Positions 14,520-23,277 are shown, numbered from the stretch's first letter. The stretch: DNA of 26,967 bases from SURF-24 sp964537965 (GCA_964537965.1 CAZIDB010000039.1:1-26967); one strand, 5' to 3'. Made by a program: numbers and translations. The notes: generated from the sequence alone by a model not told the origin.

Positions 14520-17011
14520 TATAATCCTAATTGAATTCCAAATAAAAAATTTCTTTCGGCGGCAGGAAAGAATTCTTTTCCGATAGCATTCGCAGAGTAA
14601 AGATTATCAAAAATATTATTTACCTGTGCAAATGCTTTCACCGAATTGAAATATGCAGAAATTTTGGTTCCATAGCTAAGATATAAATCAGCAGTAAAAT
14701 AACTTTCGTTTACGTTATCGGAATAATCAGCAAAACCAGGATACAATTGTAAATATTCAGCTAATTTCTCGTCGTAGTTATCTGAATAGAACTTGCCTAC
14801 ATACCGTGCAGTAAAACCTGTATAGAATCCTTTATAATTAAATTTCATTATTATGTTTGAAAGAAAATCCGGGAAACCGCTAATCCTGTTGTTACTCAAA
14901 TCAAGTGCGTTAATAACATCTTCAACGCCGTTGTTATATTCAATGTAAACTTTTCCTTTGTTTATAAAATTCCTGCTGTAGGTACCATTCACTATTAACT
15001 CAAACATATCATTCAATTTAAAATTTACAGATGTTTCCACACCCATATGAATCGTTTCATCCGCATTTCCCGTAACCGGTTGACCAAATCTATCTACCTG
15101 CCCTTGCTTAACTATTTCATCCTTAAACAACATGTAAAAACCATTCAAACTAATGCTAAAGTTTTTATTGCTGAATGAAGCGCCCAATTCAATATCATTC
15201 ATCGTTTCAGGCTTTACCATTGGTTTGGTGAAGTCATATCTTCCATCTGCATTTCGTTCAAACTGCGGTGTTTCTCCACCGCTTGATTCGGCTGCATCGT
15301 AATAATCTTTTAACCTTGGTTCTCTCGTTACTCTCGCGAAGGATGTATACAAGTTCAATTGAGGAGTTAATTTATAATTCAAACCAAACTTGGGATTGAC
15401 ATAAAGTTCGTTAATGCTAAAATCATTATTCAAATATTTCTCTTCATATAATCTGTAATTGTGATAAGCCAACTGAACTTCACCAAGTAAGTTGATTTGA
15501 TTCGTAAGGTTATAAGATTCGTGAATGAAGAAATTAAAAATATCCTTAGCACCTCTGTACTGGTAATACCTGTATTCCTTTGTTATTCCCTCTGGCAAAT
15601 TGTTTGCATAGTTAATGCTGCCCCAGTGTAAAGATTTATGTATTCTAATTTCAGCGCCGGTAATAAATTCTCCGTTCTTATGTTTCCAGTTAAATCTTGG
15701 AATCCAGCCATACTGTGTATTTTCAACCTGGGCACGAATTAAAGCATTGGTTGGAATTTTAGTGCTGTCAAATCCATTATCTCTTAAACGAAAATAATCA
15801 TCATAATAAACTGACCACGAACCATCGTAATCAAAAAATCCTGTTCCGAGTATCAGAAATAATGCTGAGTTAAAAGTCATGTCAGCATTAATATTGAATT
15901 CATTTAAAAGCTCGAAGTGAGGCTGCGAAAAATTTTCTATCTCATCCGGTCTTCTTTCAGTTGAATAAGTGATTTTATTATTATCTGCTTCCAAATAGGA
16001 AAAATTTTGCTTCCGCAGGTTTTTATCCTTAACAGCAAACTTTGGTAAACCTGTGTAAGCCAAGCCATCGGAAACTGGTCCGCCATACACATTAAGTTGA
16101 GTTGTAATATTTTCATCAAATCTAATTGCGGAAAGATGGAATGCATTGTAATCAATCCAGCTTTTATTTCTGTATCCACTACTTAACATCTTTGAAAGTT
16201 TTGCATAGAATGAGTATTTGTTGTTTACAAGTCCGCTTGAAAAATTAACACTGTATTTTCTTGTATTAAAACTTCCCAAAGACGCAGATACATCCAAAGA
16301 TTTTTCATTACTAAAACCCGATGTAATTAAATTGATTGAACCACCAACAGCCGGGTAACCAATCATACCTGAACCAGATCCTCTTTGCACCTGGATCATT
16401 TCAGTGCTTGCAAGTAAATCAGGAAAATCAAGCCAGTAAACATTATGATCTTCCGGTTCGTTTTGAGGAATGCCGTTTATAGCTACAGAAATTCTTCTCT
16501 GGTCAAATCCTCTTATGCTGATATAATTATATCCTAGACTGTTTCCGGATTCCGAATAAAATGTTGTTGATGGAAGTGAACTTAGAAATTGTGGAATATC
16601 CTGTACATTATAATCTGCGCTAATCTCTTTCCTGTTCACATTGGAAAATGACATAGGCGTAATTCCTTTAGTACCAATTGACCCTGTAACAAGTATTGTC
16701 TGCGAAGGAATTAATTTCGGAGAAAGCGTGATAACTTTTTCCTTAAGGTTTAGAAAATCTTTAAGGATGATTTTAAAAGTCTGATATCCAATGTAGCTAA
16801 TAACTAAAGTATCTTCAGGATTGTAACCGGTACTAAATTCAAATTCACCTGACTGATTTGTTTTTGAACCCACACCGGTTTTTTCCAGGTAGACATTAGC
16901 AAATATTAAAGGCTGCATATTTTCTGAATTTAAAATTTTACCTTTAATAACTTCTTCCTGCGCAAACACAATACAGGAAGAAAGAAAAAAGAGAATAAAT
17001 AACTGTTTCAT
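14519..17011 (-). CDS. TonB-dependent outer-membrane receptor, predicted thiamine/precursor importer
   Basis: An 830-residue protein. Residues 1-18 are a signal peptide ending in FAQ. Residues ~20-100 form a carboxypeptidase-like regulatory domain (IKGKILNSENMQPLIFANVYLEKTGVG, LVISYIGYQTF), typical of Bacteroidota receptors. The plug follows (~120-235; YISIRGFDQRRISVAINGIP, then VQRGSGSGMIGYPAVGGSINLIT), and then a beta-barrel ending in NFLFGIQLGL with the expected hydrophobic C-terminal pattern. Such receptors take scarce compounds across the outer membrane using TonB energy. The substrate is inferred: the gene is first behind a TPP riboswitch and terminator and is coupled to thiN by TAATG. 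GGAGGT three bases before the ATG is a strong though close binding site. No SusD partner is present, as is usual for vitamin or siderophore receptors. Confidence 0.92.
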   Translation of the reverse strand: MKQLFILFFLSSCIVFAQEEVIKGKILNSENMQPLIFANVYLEKTGVGSKTNQSGEFEFSTGYNPEDTLVISYIGYQTFKIILKDFLNLKEKVITLSPKLIPSQTILVTGSIGTKGITPMSFSNVNRKEISADYNVQDIPQFLSSLPSTTFYSESGNSLGYNYISIRGFDQRRISVAINGIPQNEPEDHNVYWLDFPDLLASTEMIQVQRGSGSGMIGYPAVGGSINLITSGFSNEKSLDVSASLGSFNTRKYSVNFSSGLVNNKYSFYAKLSKMLSSGYRNKSWIDYNAFHLSAIRFDENITTQLNVYGGPVSDGLAYTGLPKFAVKDKNLRKQNFSYLEADNNKITYSTERRPDEIENFSQPHFELLNEFNINADMTFNSALFLILGTGFFDYDGSWSVYYDDYFRLRDNGFDSTKIPTNALIRAQVENTQYGWIPRFNWKHKNGEFITGAEIRIHKSLHWGSINYANNLPEGITKEYRYYQYRGAKDIFNFFIHESYNLTNQINLLGEVQLAYHNYRLYEEKYLNNDFSINELYVNPKFGLNYKLTPQLNLYTSFARVTREPRLKDYYDAAESSGGETPQFERNADGRYDFTKPMVKPETMNDIELGASFSNKNFSISLNGFYMLFKDEIVKQGQVDRFGQPVTGNADETIHMGVETSVNFKLNDMFELIVNGTYSRNFINKGKVYIEYNNGVEDVINALDLSNNRISGFPDFLSNIIMKFNYKGFYTGFTARYVGKFYSDNYDEKLAEYLQLYPGFADYSDNVNESYFTADLYLSYGTKISAYFNSVKAFAQVNNIFDNLYSANAIGKEFFPAAERNFLFGIQLGL

Positions 17012-17030
17012 TTTACCTCCGTTTAGAAAT

Positions 17031-17057
17031 AAAAAAAGCCGTCTTGAAAACGGCTTT
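17031..17057 (-). terminator. Intrinsic terminator of the TPP riboswitch expression platform
   Basis: Minus strand: AAAGCCGT and ACGGCTTT form a perfect 8-bp stem around a 7-base loop (17049-17043), followed by TTTT and a T-rich tail. It lies between the aptamer and the TonB receptor ATG, so TPP binding most likely stops transcription here. Confidence 0.9.
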
Positions 17058-17081
17058 GAACAATTAATTATTCTATTCCAT

Positions 17082-17155
17082 TTCCCTACGCTAGCATTAT
17101 CCAGATCAGGTTTAAGGGTATAATCTCAGTCACGCACATGCGCAACACCCCTAAC
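17082..17155 (-). promoter_or_regulatory. TPP riboswitch (THI element)
   Basis: Minus strand, the aptamer carries all conserved TPP blocks in order: GGGGTG (17151-17146), CTGAGA followed by a short loop and ACCC, then ACCTGATCTGGATAATG and GCGTAGGGA at the 3' side of P1. Between the first two blocks, GCGCATGTGCGT can form the variable P3 arm. The aptamer senses thiamine pyrophosphate, and the terminator just downstream indicates transcriptional control. It governs the TonB receptor, thiN and the SSS symporter. It starts about 30 bases after the stop of the upstream transglycosylase gene, so its promoter must lie in or near that gene's 3' end. Confidence 0.97.
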
Positions 17156-17187
17156 GGCGACTTTTTTTACATTATTTAAAGAACTAA

Positions 17188-19788
17188 TTAATCAGGAATT
17201 CTAAGCATCTGCCCGATAATTATTTTATTTGTTTTGAGTCTGTTTTTTGTCTTTAATTCTTTTACATCAACCTTATACTTATCGGCAATAGTATAAAGAG
17301 ATTCACCTCTTTTTACTTTGTGCGTCTTTGCCGTAATATTTTTTGATTTGGTTGAAGTGGATGTATTGGAATATTTAGTTGTCGATTTATTATTTGATGC
17401 AATTGTTTCCGATGAAGTTGTTTTTTGATCGGAATAAATCTTTAGTGTCTTACCGGCAATTATTTTATTGCTGTTTAGTTTATTCCATTTCTTCAGGTTC
17501 GCTACGGAAACATTATATTTTTCAGCAATAGAACCAATTACGTCACCCGGTTGCACAGTGTAAGAATTTAATGTACCGGGAGTTTTATATGTATTATCTC
17601 CTAAAGCAACAGTATTTTCCGAACCGTGAACACGCAGAGTTTTGCCTGCAATTAATTTGTTATCCTGTAATCCATTCCATTTTTTCAGTTGATTGACTGT
17701 AACTCCAAACCTCTCGGCAATTTCGCCAATAGTATCGCCTTTACGAATCTTATATCTTGTTAAACCGCTTTTCTCATAATTCGAATTCTGCTTTGATGAA
17801 GCGATTGAATGACTGTTTATGCCTGTATAGATCTTAAGACGTTTATTAATCTGTATCTTACTGTTCTTAAGACTATTCCAGTTTTTCAACTGGGCAATGC
17901 TAACATCATATTTAGAAGCAATGCTAGAAAGTGTTTCTCCTCTTTTAACTTTATGAGTTACCCAGCTTTCGCTTTTCTTAAGTGAGGAATTCTGAACTGA
18001 AGATTTTTCAGATGCAGTCTGGTTATCTAAACTTGCATAGTATTCAGCTTTATCTGTCGGAACATAAATATTCAAACTCTGGCCAACATTAATTGAAGCT
18101 GTATATGAAATGTTGTTCCAGTTTCTAAGGTCAGAAACTCTTACATCAAACAACCGAGCAATGGAAGAAAGATTATCTTTCGATTTAACAGTATAGTTTA
18201 CAAGAGCAAGGTTTGAAGGTTTAATAACTACATCAGTATTCTCCTTTTCCGTATCAGCAGTATTATCAGTAACTTCGATGTTATCAGTTTCAGTCTGGTT
18301 CTGAATAGCATACGGAGCTTCTGTACTCTTTTCCTCATTTGCAGGTTTAATATCATTATTAAGTGCAAAGTCAGTATCAGAAATTCCGGATACAGGAATT
18401 TTTAATGCAACACCTTTTACAAGTTTAGTTTTGGTAGTAATATTATTTACCCTTGCAAGTTCAGTAGATGATATTCCATATTTCTTTGCAACTTTGGAAA
18501 CCGTTTCTCCCTTTCTAACATAATGAAGTGTAAACTGTACTTTTGCTTCGTCAGGAATATTCTTCAGATTAGATGCAAAGATTTCCGTTGCACCCTTTGG
18601 AATTTTAAGTGGATAACCGTTTGTATAATTTGGTGGTGTACTCTGCATTGTTAATTCAGGATTCAAATCCTCCAATTCTTCCAGAGTAACACCGGCGCAG
18701 TTTGCAAGAACTCTAAGATCAATTGCCTCATTTACATTATATGTTTCATATTCAATCGGTTTTTCATAAAGCACATTAGTAATACCATACTTCTCAAGGT
18801 TGCTTGCAATTAAAGAAACAGCTATATACTGCGGTACATAATCTTTTGTCTCCCGCGGCAGGTACTGCATTATTTCCCAGAAGTTGTTGGAGTTTGCCCT
18901 GTAAATTGCCCGTTTAATTCTGCCTTCACCTGCATTGTAAGCACCTAATGCAAGGTACCAATCACCAAGAGAATTATACAAATCTTTCAGATGTCTTGCG
19001 GCAGCTCTTGTGGATTTTTCAGGATCTCTTCTTTCGTCAAAATAAAAATCTGTTTTTAATCCGTAAAGGTTACCGGTTGATTTTATGAATTGCCACAAAC
19101 CAACAGCTTTTGCTCTTGATCTTGCAACGGGATTAACACCACTTTCAACCATACATAAGAAAATAAGCTGAGTAGGAACCTGCTCCTCCTCGAAAATCTT
19201 TACCATCATCGGAAAATATTTACCTGATCTTGAAAGCCACAATTCCATAAACCTTTTCCACTTCCCGGTATAAATTTCAATATATTTTTCTACATACGAA
19301 TTCACTTCCATTGGAAAATCAGCAACAATAACAACATCTTTCGGTTTTGAAACTTCACTTGGTTTTAATTCAATTTCAGGCTGAACTTTCTTCATCCATT
19401 CTTCCAAAGCAACAAGTGAAACGCCTTCCGGCAGTTCACTTATACTGTCGACAAACTTTTGGTAATCTTCGGTAATAGATTTCTCTAATTCATTAAAAGC
19501 TTCATTCTCATCAATCTCTGGATAGTAACTTAGGTTGTTGATGATATGGAGGGCTTGTTCAAAATATGTTATTGTAGCAAAAGTGTCGGAAGTAGTTTGG
19601 TTAGCCAAGGCGTTTAAGTAATTCTGCCTGGCTTCTTCCAGCATCTCCGCAACAATTAAAGATGGTTTAACTTTGGTTTGAGATGTCTCCTGATTTTGTT
19701 TTCCTTCATTGCTTACATTTGAACTACTGCAAGAAGAAATGAACACACTAATACTCATCAGAGAAATCAGTAGAATGACTTTCCTCAT
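17188..19788 (-). CDS. Membrane-bound lytic murein transglycosylase D-like lipoprotein with six LysM repeats
   Basis: An 866-residue lipoprotein. The signal peptide ends in the lipobox ISSC with Cys20. After a helical region the SLT catalytic domain spans ~195-330: the catalytic Glu215 in MVESG, then SRAKAVGLWQFIKSTGNLYGL and the GAYNAGEGRIKRAI motif, with YVPQY at its end. Such enzymes cut peptidoglycan between MurNAc and GlcNAc with formation of 1,6-anhydroMurNAc. Six LysM domains, which bind glycan GlcNAc, lie at about 421-466, 530-576, 610-654, 677-721, 741-785 and 821-865, joined by Ser/Thr/Asn-rich linkers. A degenerate LysM-like stretch may also lie at 347-398. E. coli MltD has fewer LysM repeats. 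GGAG six bases before the ATG and a promoter at 19907-19879 support the start. Its gene ends just before the TPP riboswitch. Confidence 0.95.
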   Translation of the reverse strand: MRKVILLISLMSISVFISSCSSSNVSNEGKQNQETSQTKVKPSLIVAEMLEEARQNYLNALANQTTSDTFATITYFEQALHIINNLSYYPEIDENEAFNELEKSITEDYQKFVDSISELPEGVSLVALEEWMKKVQPEIELKPSEVSKPKDVVIVADFPMEVNSYVEKYIEIYTGKWKRFMELWLSRSGKYFPMMVKIFEEEQVPTQLIFLCMVESGVNPVARSRAKAVGLWQFIKSTGNLYGLKTDFYFDERRDPEKSTRAAARHLKDLYNSLGDWYLALGAYNAGEGRIKRAIYRANSNNFWEIMQYLPRETKDYVPQYIAVSLIASNLEKYGITNVLYEKPIEYETYNVNEAIDLRVLANCAGVTLEELEDLNPELTMQSTPPNYTNGYPLKIPKGATEIFASNLKNIPDEAKVQFTLHYVRKGETVSKVAKKYGISSTELARVNNITTKTKLVKGVALKIPVSGISDTDFALNNDIKPANEEKSTEAPYAIQNQTETDNIEVTDNTADTEKENTDVVIKPSNLALVNYTVKSKDNLSSIARLFDVRVSDLRNWNNISYTASINVGQSLNIYVPTDKAEYYASLDNQTASEKSSVQNSSLKKSESWVTHKVKRGETLSSIASKYDVSIAQLKNWNSLKNSKIQINKRLKIYTGINSHSIASSKQNSNYEKSGLTRYKIRKGDTIGEIAERFGVTVNQLKKWNGLQDNKLIAGKTLRVHGSENTVALGDNTYKTPGTLNSYTVQPGDVIGSIAEKYNVSVANLKKWNKLNSNKIIAGKTLKIYSDQKTTSSETIASNNKSTTKYSNTSTSTKSKNITAKTHKVKRGESLYTIADKYKVDVKELKTKNRLKTNKIIIGQMLRIPD

Positions 19789-19878
19789 TTAAACTCCTAT
19801 TTATTTACAGATCGCGAACGTAAACTCTTTCTTAAATGTCCGGATTTTGATTTTTCAAAACGTAATATTTTTTGTTGA

Positions 19879-19907
19879 AAATTAACCCTTGAATCTCTTA
19901 ATGTCAA
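19879..19907 (-). promoter_or_regulatory. Sigma-70-like promoter for the transglycosylase gene
   Basis: Minus strand: perfect TTGACA (19907-19902), a 17-base spacer, TAATTT (19884-19879). A start near 19872 gives an ~84-base leader. CCCTTGA and TTCAAGGG form an inverted repeat that begins over the -35 box and ends in the spacer, a possible operator. Confidence 0.6.
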
Positions 19908-19978
19908 GGGAAAATATCTTCTTGAATATCAGTCAAATTCAAAATTTTTCCTTTATAAATTCAACAGTTACATTATTC

Positions 19979-21523
19979 TTATAAAGGAATATTGCAATGT
20001 TTCTTCTTTGGATTCTTGTCCACCTTATTCTTAAGAAGTTGAAATGCTTTTATAAGTTTTAACTTGGTTTCCGCCGGCTCAATTACGTCATCAATATACC
20101 CTCTTTCCGCTGCTACATAGGGATTGGCAAATTTGGAGATGTACTCATCCAGTTTCTTATTTAATGCCTCTTCCCTGTTAGCAGATTCAGATATTTCTTT
20201 CTTGAAAATTATTTCAACAGCGCCTTTAGGACCCATTACAGCGATCTCAGCAGATGGCCAGGCAAAATTAAAATCTCCGCGTATATGCTTGGAGTTCATT
20301 ACATCGTACGCTCCGCCATACGCTTTCCTTATTATTACAGTTACCTTTGGGACGGTAGCTTCGCAGAATGCAAATAATAATTTAGAACCATGACGGATAA
20401 TACCGTTCCATTCCTGTTCCGTGCCCGGTAAAAATCCGGGGACATCCTCTAGAACTAAAAGAGGAATATTAAAAGCATCACAGAACCGGACAAACCTTGC
20501 CCCTTTTACTGATGCATTGATATCAAGAACACCGGCAAGTAATTGAGGTTGGTTTGCGACTATCCCGATTGAAATTCCGCCAACTCTTCCAAAACCGACA
20601 ATTAAATTCTCGGCAAAGTTTTTATGTACTTCAAGAAACTCGCCTTCATCTGTCAGCAGATGAATAATGTCTTTCATATTGTAAGGCTTGTTAGGATTAT
20701 CAGGAACAACATCATTTAGTTTTGGCTCAATGAGTTCTTTATTAAAATCAAATTTAAACTCAGGTGCTGAATCCTTATAATTCAATGGCAGGTAATCTAT
20801 AAGGTTCCGTATACCTTCAAATATTTCAACCTCGTTATCCATTGCGAAATGTGCAACACCGCTTTTGGCAGCATGAGTTTCTGCACCGCCAAGATCTTCA
20901 AAACTTACTTCTTCATGAGTTACTGTCTTTACAACATTTGGTCCTGTAACAAACATATGGCTTGTATGCTTTACCATAAAAATAAAATCTGTAATTGCCG
21001 GTGAATATACTGCTCCACCGGCGCAAGGGCCAAGAATGGCGCTTATCTGGGGAATGACTCCTGACGCAAGTGTATTACGAAGAAATATTTCCGCATACCC
21101 GCCAAGACTAACAACACCTTCCTGAATGCGTGCACCACCGGAATCATTTAACCCGATTACTGGAATTCCAACTTTCATTGCCATATCCATAATTTTACAA
21201 ATCTTCTCGGCATGCGCTTCAGATAATGAGCCGCCAAAGACTGTGAAATCCTGGCTGTAAATTGCAACAGGACGATTATTAATTTTTGCAAACCCGGTAA
21301 CAACACCATCACCAGGAAACTGCTGTTTATCCAAACCGAATTCTCTTGAACGGTGTTTTACAAACATATCAACTTCTTCAAAGGTACCTTCATCAATAAG
21401 TAGTTCTATTCTTTGCCGTGCGGTAAGTTTTCCTTTGGAATGCTGCAATGTAATTTTATCTTCGCCTCCGCCAGATTTTGCTTCGGCTTTCTTCTTTTTC
21501 AGTAGTTCAATTTTATCTTTCAT
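19979..21523 (-). CDS. pccB: Acyl-CoA (propionyl-CoA type) carboxylase, carboxyltransferase beta subunit
   Basis: A 514-residue cytoplasmic protein matching the biotin-dependent carboxyltransferase family (PccB/AccD-like; methylmalonyl-CoA decarboxylase alpha is close). Visible blocks: GKLTARQRIELLIDEGTFEE (32-51), the acyl-CoA oxyanion loop LNDSGGARIQEGV, GPCAGGAVYSPAITDF, FVTGPNVVKTVTHEEV, and in the C-terminal half VLDINASVKGARFVRFCDAFNIPLLVLEDVPGFLPG and RKAYGGAYDVMNSKHIRGD. The C-terminus KKHCNIPL matches the family HGNIPL ending with Cys for Gly. It moves CO2 from carboxybiotin to propionyl- or acetyl-CoA. The biotin carboxylase and biotin carrier subunits, mutase and epimerase are not in the window. 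GAGGG upstream supports the ATG. It follows the ABC ATPase by 46 bases and may share its promoter. Confidence 0.94.
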   Translation of the reverse strand: MKDKIELLKKKKAEAKSGGGEDKITLQHSKGKLTARQRIELLIDEGTFEEVDMFVKHRSREFGLDKQQFPGDGVVTGFAKINNRPVAIYSQDFTVFGGSLSEAHAEKICKIMDMAMKVGIPVIGLNDSGGARIQEGVVSLGGYAEIFLRNTLASGVIPQISAILGPCAGGAVYSPAITDFIFMVKHTSHMFVTGPNVVKTVTHEEVSFEDLGGAETHAAKSGVAHFAMDNEVEIFEGIRNLIDYLPLNYKDSAPEFKFDFNKELIEPKLNDVVPDNPNKPYNMKDIIHLLTDEGEFLEVHKNFAENLIVGFGRVGGISIGIVANQPQLLAGVLDINASVKGARFVRFCDAFNIPLLVLEDVPGFLPGTEQEWNGIIRHGSKLLFAFCEATVPKVTVIIRKAYGGAYDVMNSKHIRGDFNFAWPSAEIAVMGPKGAVEIIFKKEISESANREEALNKKLDEYISKFANPYVAAERGYIDDVIEPAETKLKLIKAFQLLKNKVDKNPKKKHCNIPL

Positions 21524-21569
21524 TTGCCCTCTTTAGAAATGACTGAACTTGAATGCTATATAATTTAAT

Positions 21570-22355
21570 TTACGACAGAAATGAATTTAATGCATGATCG
21601 GGGTTATATTTTAGGGAGTTTTCTATATTCTTTTTTTGTAATTGAAATGAATCGTCAGACAGGATTTTAATATCCCTGTTAAAAGGTAAATCAATTTTAA
21701 CATCATCTAAAACACGTGACGGCTTGTTTTGAAGCAAAATAATATTATCCGAAAGGAAAACAGCTTCAGAAATATTTGATGTAGCTAAGATGAATGAAGT
21801 ATCCTCAGCTTGGTGAATAGCTCTTAACAGTTCATAAATTTCTTTTTTGGTCGTCTGTTCAAAATGATTAAAAGGTTCATCTAATAAAATCAATTTGGCT
21901 TTTGCAGCTAAGGCACGAGCCAAAGAAATTCTAAAACGGAATCCTAAACTTTTATTATTTGGAGTATGATCCTCGTATCCTGCTAAGCCTGTAATTTTAA
22001 TAGCCCGGGCAATATCATCTTTGGAAACACTGAAACCACTTCCGGGTTTATTCAATAGCTCAATATTTTTTTCTACGTTTAGCCATGGCAGTGAAGTCGG
22101 TTTTGAAGGAATGAAAATACAATTAAGATTTCCACCATTATTAAATTCAATCTCACCGCTTGTTTGTTTTTGCAGCCCGGCAATTATTTTTAACAGCGAA
22201 GACTTACCGGCGTTCATCGGAGCAAGTATGGACGTAAATTGTTTGCCTGATATTACAAAACTGATATCTTCAAGAAGATGATTTGTATAACCAAATTCAT
22301 CCGTATAATCTTTGGATATATTTTTTATTTTTAAGATAACCTGTTTCGTATCCAC
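21570..22355 (-). CDS. NitT/TauT-like ABC transporter ATPase with several altered motifs
   Basis: A 261-residue ABC ATPase resembling the nitrate/sulfonate/taurine importer group (NitT/TauT; SLPWLNVEKN, SLARALA, LDEPF). The Walker A is A45PMNAGKS52, with Ala for the first Gly. The Q-loop Gln is replaced (IFIPSKP, about residue 82). The LSGGQ signature reads KSLGFR (135-140). Walker B LILLDE (155-160) is intact. The switch histidine is Ser193 in LATSN. With Q, signature and H-loop all changed, normal ATP hydrolysis is doubtful, although Walker A Lys51 and Glu160 remain. The GTG start directly follows the permease stop (TAGGTG), with GGGAG upstream, so translation is coupled. No substrate-binding protein is adjacent. 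Real role unknown. Confidence 0.83.
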   Translation of the reverse strand: MDTKQVILKIKNISKDYTDEFGYTNHLLEDISFVISGKQFTSILAPMNAGKSSLLKIIAGLQKQTSGEIEFNNGGNLNCIFIPSKPTSLPWLNVEKNIELLNKPGSGFSVSKDDIARAIKITGLAGYEDHTPNNKSLGFRFRISLARALAAKAKLILLDEPFNHFEQTTKKEIYELLRAIHQAEDTSFILATSNISEAVFLSDNIILLQNKPSRVLDDVKIDLPFNRDIKILSDDSFQLQKKNIENSLKYNPDHALNSFLS

Positions 22356-23111
22356 CTACTGCTCCCAGAAAAAATATTTTTGTTTTATTAATCCTATTAT
22401 AAAATTACCCGTAGAAATCAGAATCATAACTATAAAAGAAAGTGCGATGATACCGGTATAATCCTTATATTGAAAAGCGCTATTGTAAATATGCCCAATT
22501 CCAAAATGGTTTTTCAAAAACTCAAAAATGATTACTGCACTCCAGAGGTAAAGATGAAGGCTTTTTACAGAATCAAATATTTCTGGCTGAATTAATTTCC
22601 ACTTGATTGAAGTTAACATTTTAGGATTCCGGATTGCAATAGATTGAAAAGATTCCATGTATTCCGGTTTTATATTAGTCAGTTTATTTTCAACGCTACC
22701 CAGCAACGTTACAAGTGAAAATACAATCCAGAGGATGTATTCCGAAATGATGGATACAGGGAAATTATAAACTACAATGAGCAGCAATCCCATTAAGGGA
22801 AAAAACAAAAAGCTTTTCAAAAATTTAGTTACCGCAAAATTTCTTTCAAGAAATGAAATCCATATACTATTTGACAAACTGAGAAGCATGAACGAAATAA
22901 TAATTGAAAGATATATTCCGCTTAAAGAATAAAAAAGGTTGAATAGAAAATCATAATCACCTTGCAGGGAAATCACAGATTCGAAGATGATGGATGGTTT
23001 TGGAAAAGCTGAATTTGGAATTAAGAATTCAAACAGAATTATATAAATAATAATAAATCCTGCCCAGTAATAGATCTTCCGGAAAATGTTTTTAGTTGAT
23101 GTTGTGCTCAT
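22356..23111 (-). CDS. NitT/TauT-like ABC transporter permease, divergent
   Basis: A 251-residue membrane protein with about six hydrophobic segments. It follows the layout of binding-protein-dependent permeases of the NitT/TauT group: an N-terminal FEFLIPNSAFPKPSIIFESV segment resembles the usual LxPxPxxVxxxL region. The C-terminal half, with MLTSIKWKLIQPEIFDSVKSLHLYLWSAVIIFEF then GIGHIYNSA, aligns with the ATPase-contacting EAA loop, but the conserved Gly and acidic residues are weak. It is the first gene behind a strong promoter and its TAG abuts the GTG of the ATPase gene. Solute unknown. The paired divergence of ATPase and permease suggests a shared, altered function rather than random decay. 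Confidence 0.75.
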   Translation of the reverse strand: MSTTSTKNIFRKIYYWAGFIIIYIILFEFLIPNSAFPKPSIIFESVISLQGDYDFLFNLFYSLSGIYLSIIISFMLLSLSNSIWISFLERNFAVTKFLKSFLFFPLMGLLLIVVYNFPVSIISEYILWIVFSLVTLLGSVENKLTNIKPEYMESFQSIAIRNPKMLTSIKWKLIQPEIFDSVKSLHLYLWSAVIIFEFLKNHFGIGHIYNSAFQYKDYTGIIALSFIVMILISTGNFIIGLIKQKYFFWEQ

Positions 23112-23150
23112 ATTTTTCTTTAACTATGAATTCCTTAAGATTTGTATAGG

Positions 23151-23179
23151 AATATATAGAATGACCTTTTCTATGTCAA
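23151..23179 (-). promoter_or_regulatory. Strong sigma-70-like promoter for the ABC permease operon
   Basis: Minus strand: TTGACA (23179-23174), 17-base spacer, TATATT (23156-23151). The start near 23144 gives a leader of about 33 bases to the ATG at 23111. Eleven of twelve box positions match consensus. Confidence 0.7.
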
Positions 23180-23277
23180 TTAATTTAACAAAAAGATTTC
23201 CTCCTTACGGCTTTTTTATTTTTATTTTGGTAAGTTCTACACCCAAATAAAAATATTTATATCATTCGGAGAATTAA

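Noticed and set aside
17200..18600. Repeated DNA pattern that might be a CRISPR or tandem array
   Set aside because: The repetition is at protein level (LysM domains) with uneven spacing and diverged bases; there are no identical DNA repeats or spacers.
17030..19788. TPP control of the transglycosylase gene
   Set aside because: The riboswitch is downstream of this gene on the same strand, and the gene has its own TTGACA promoter.
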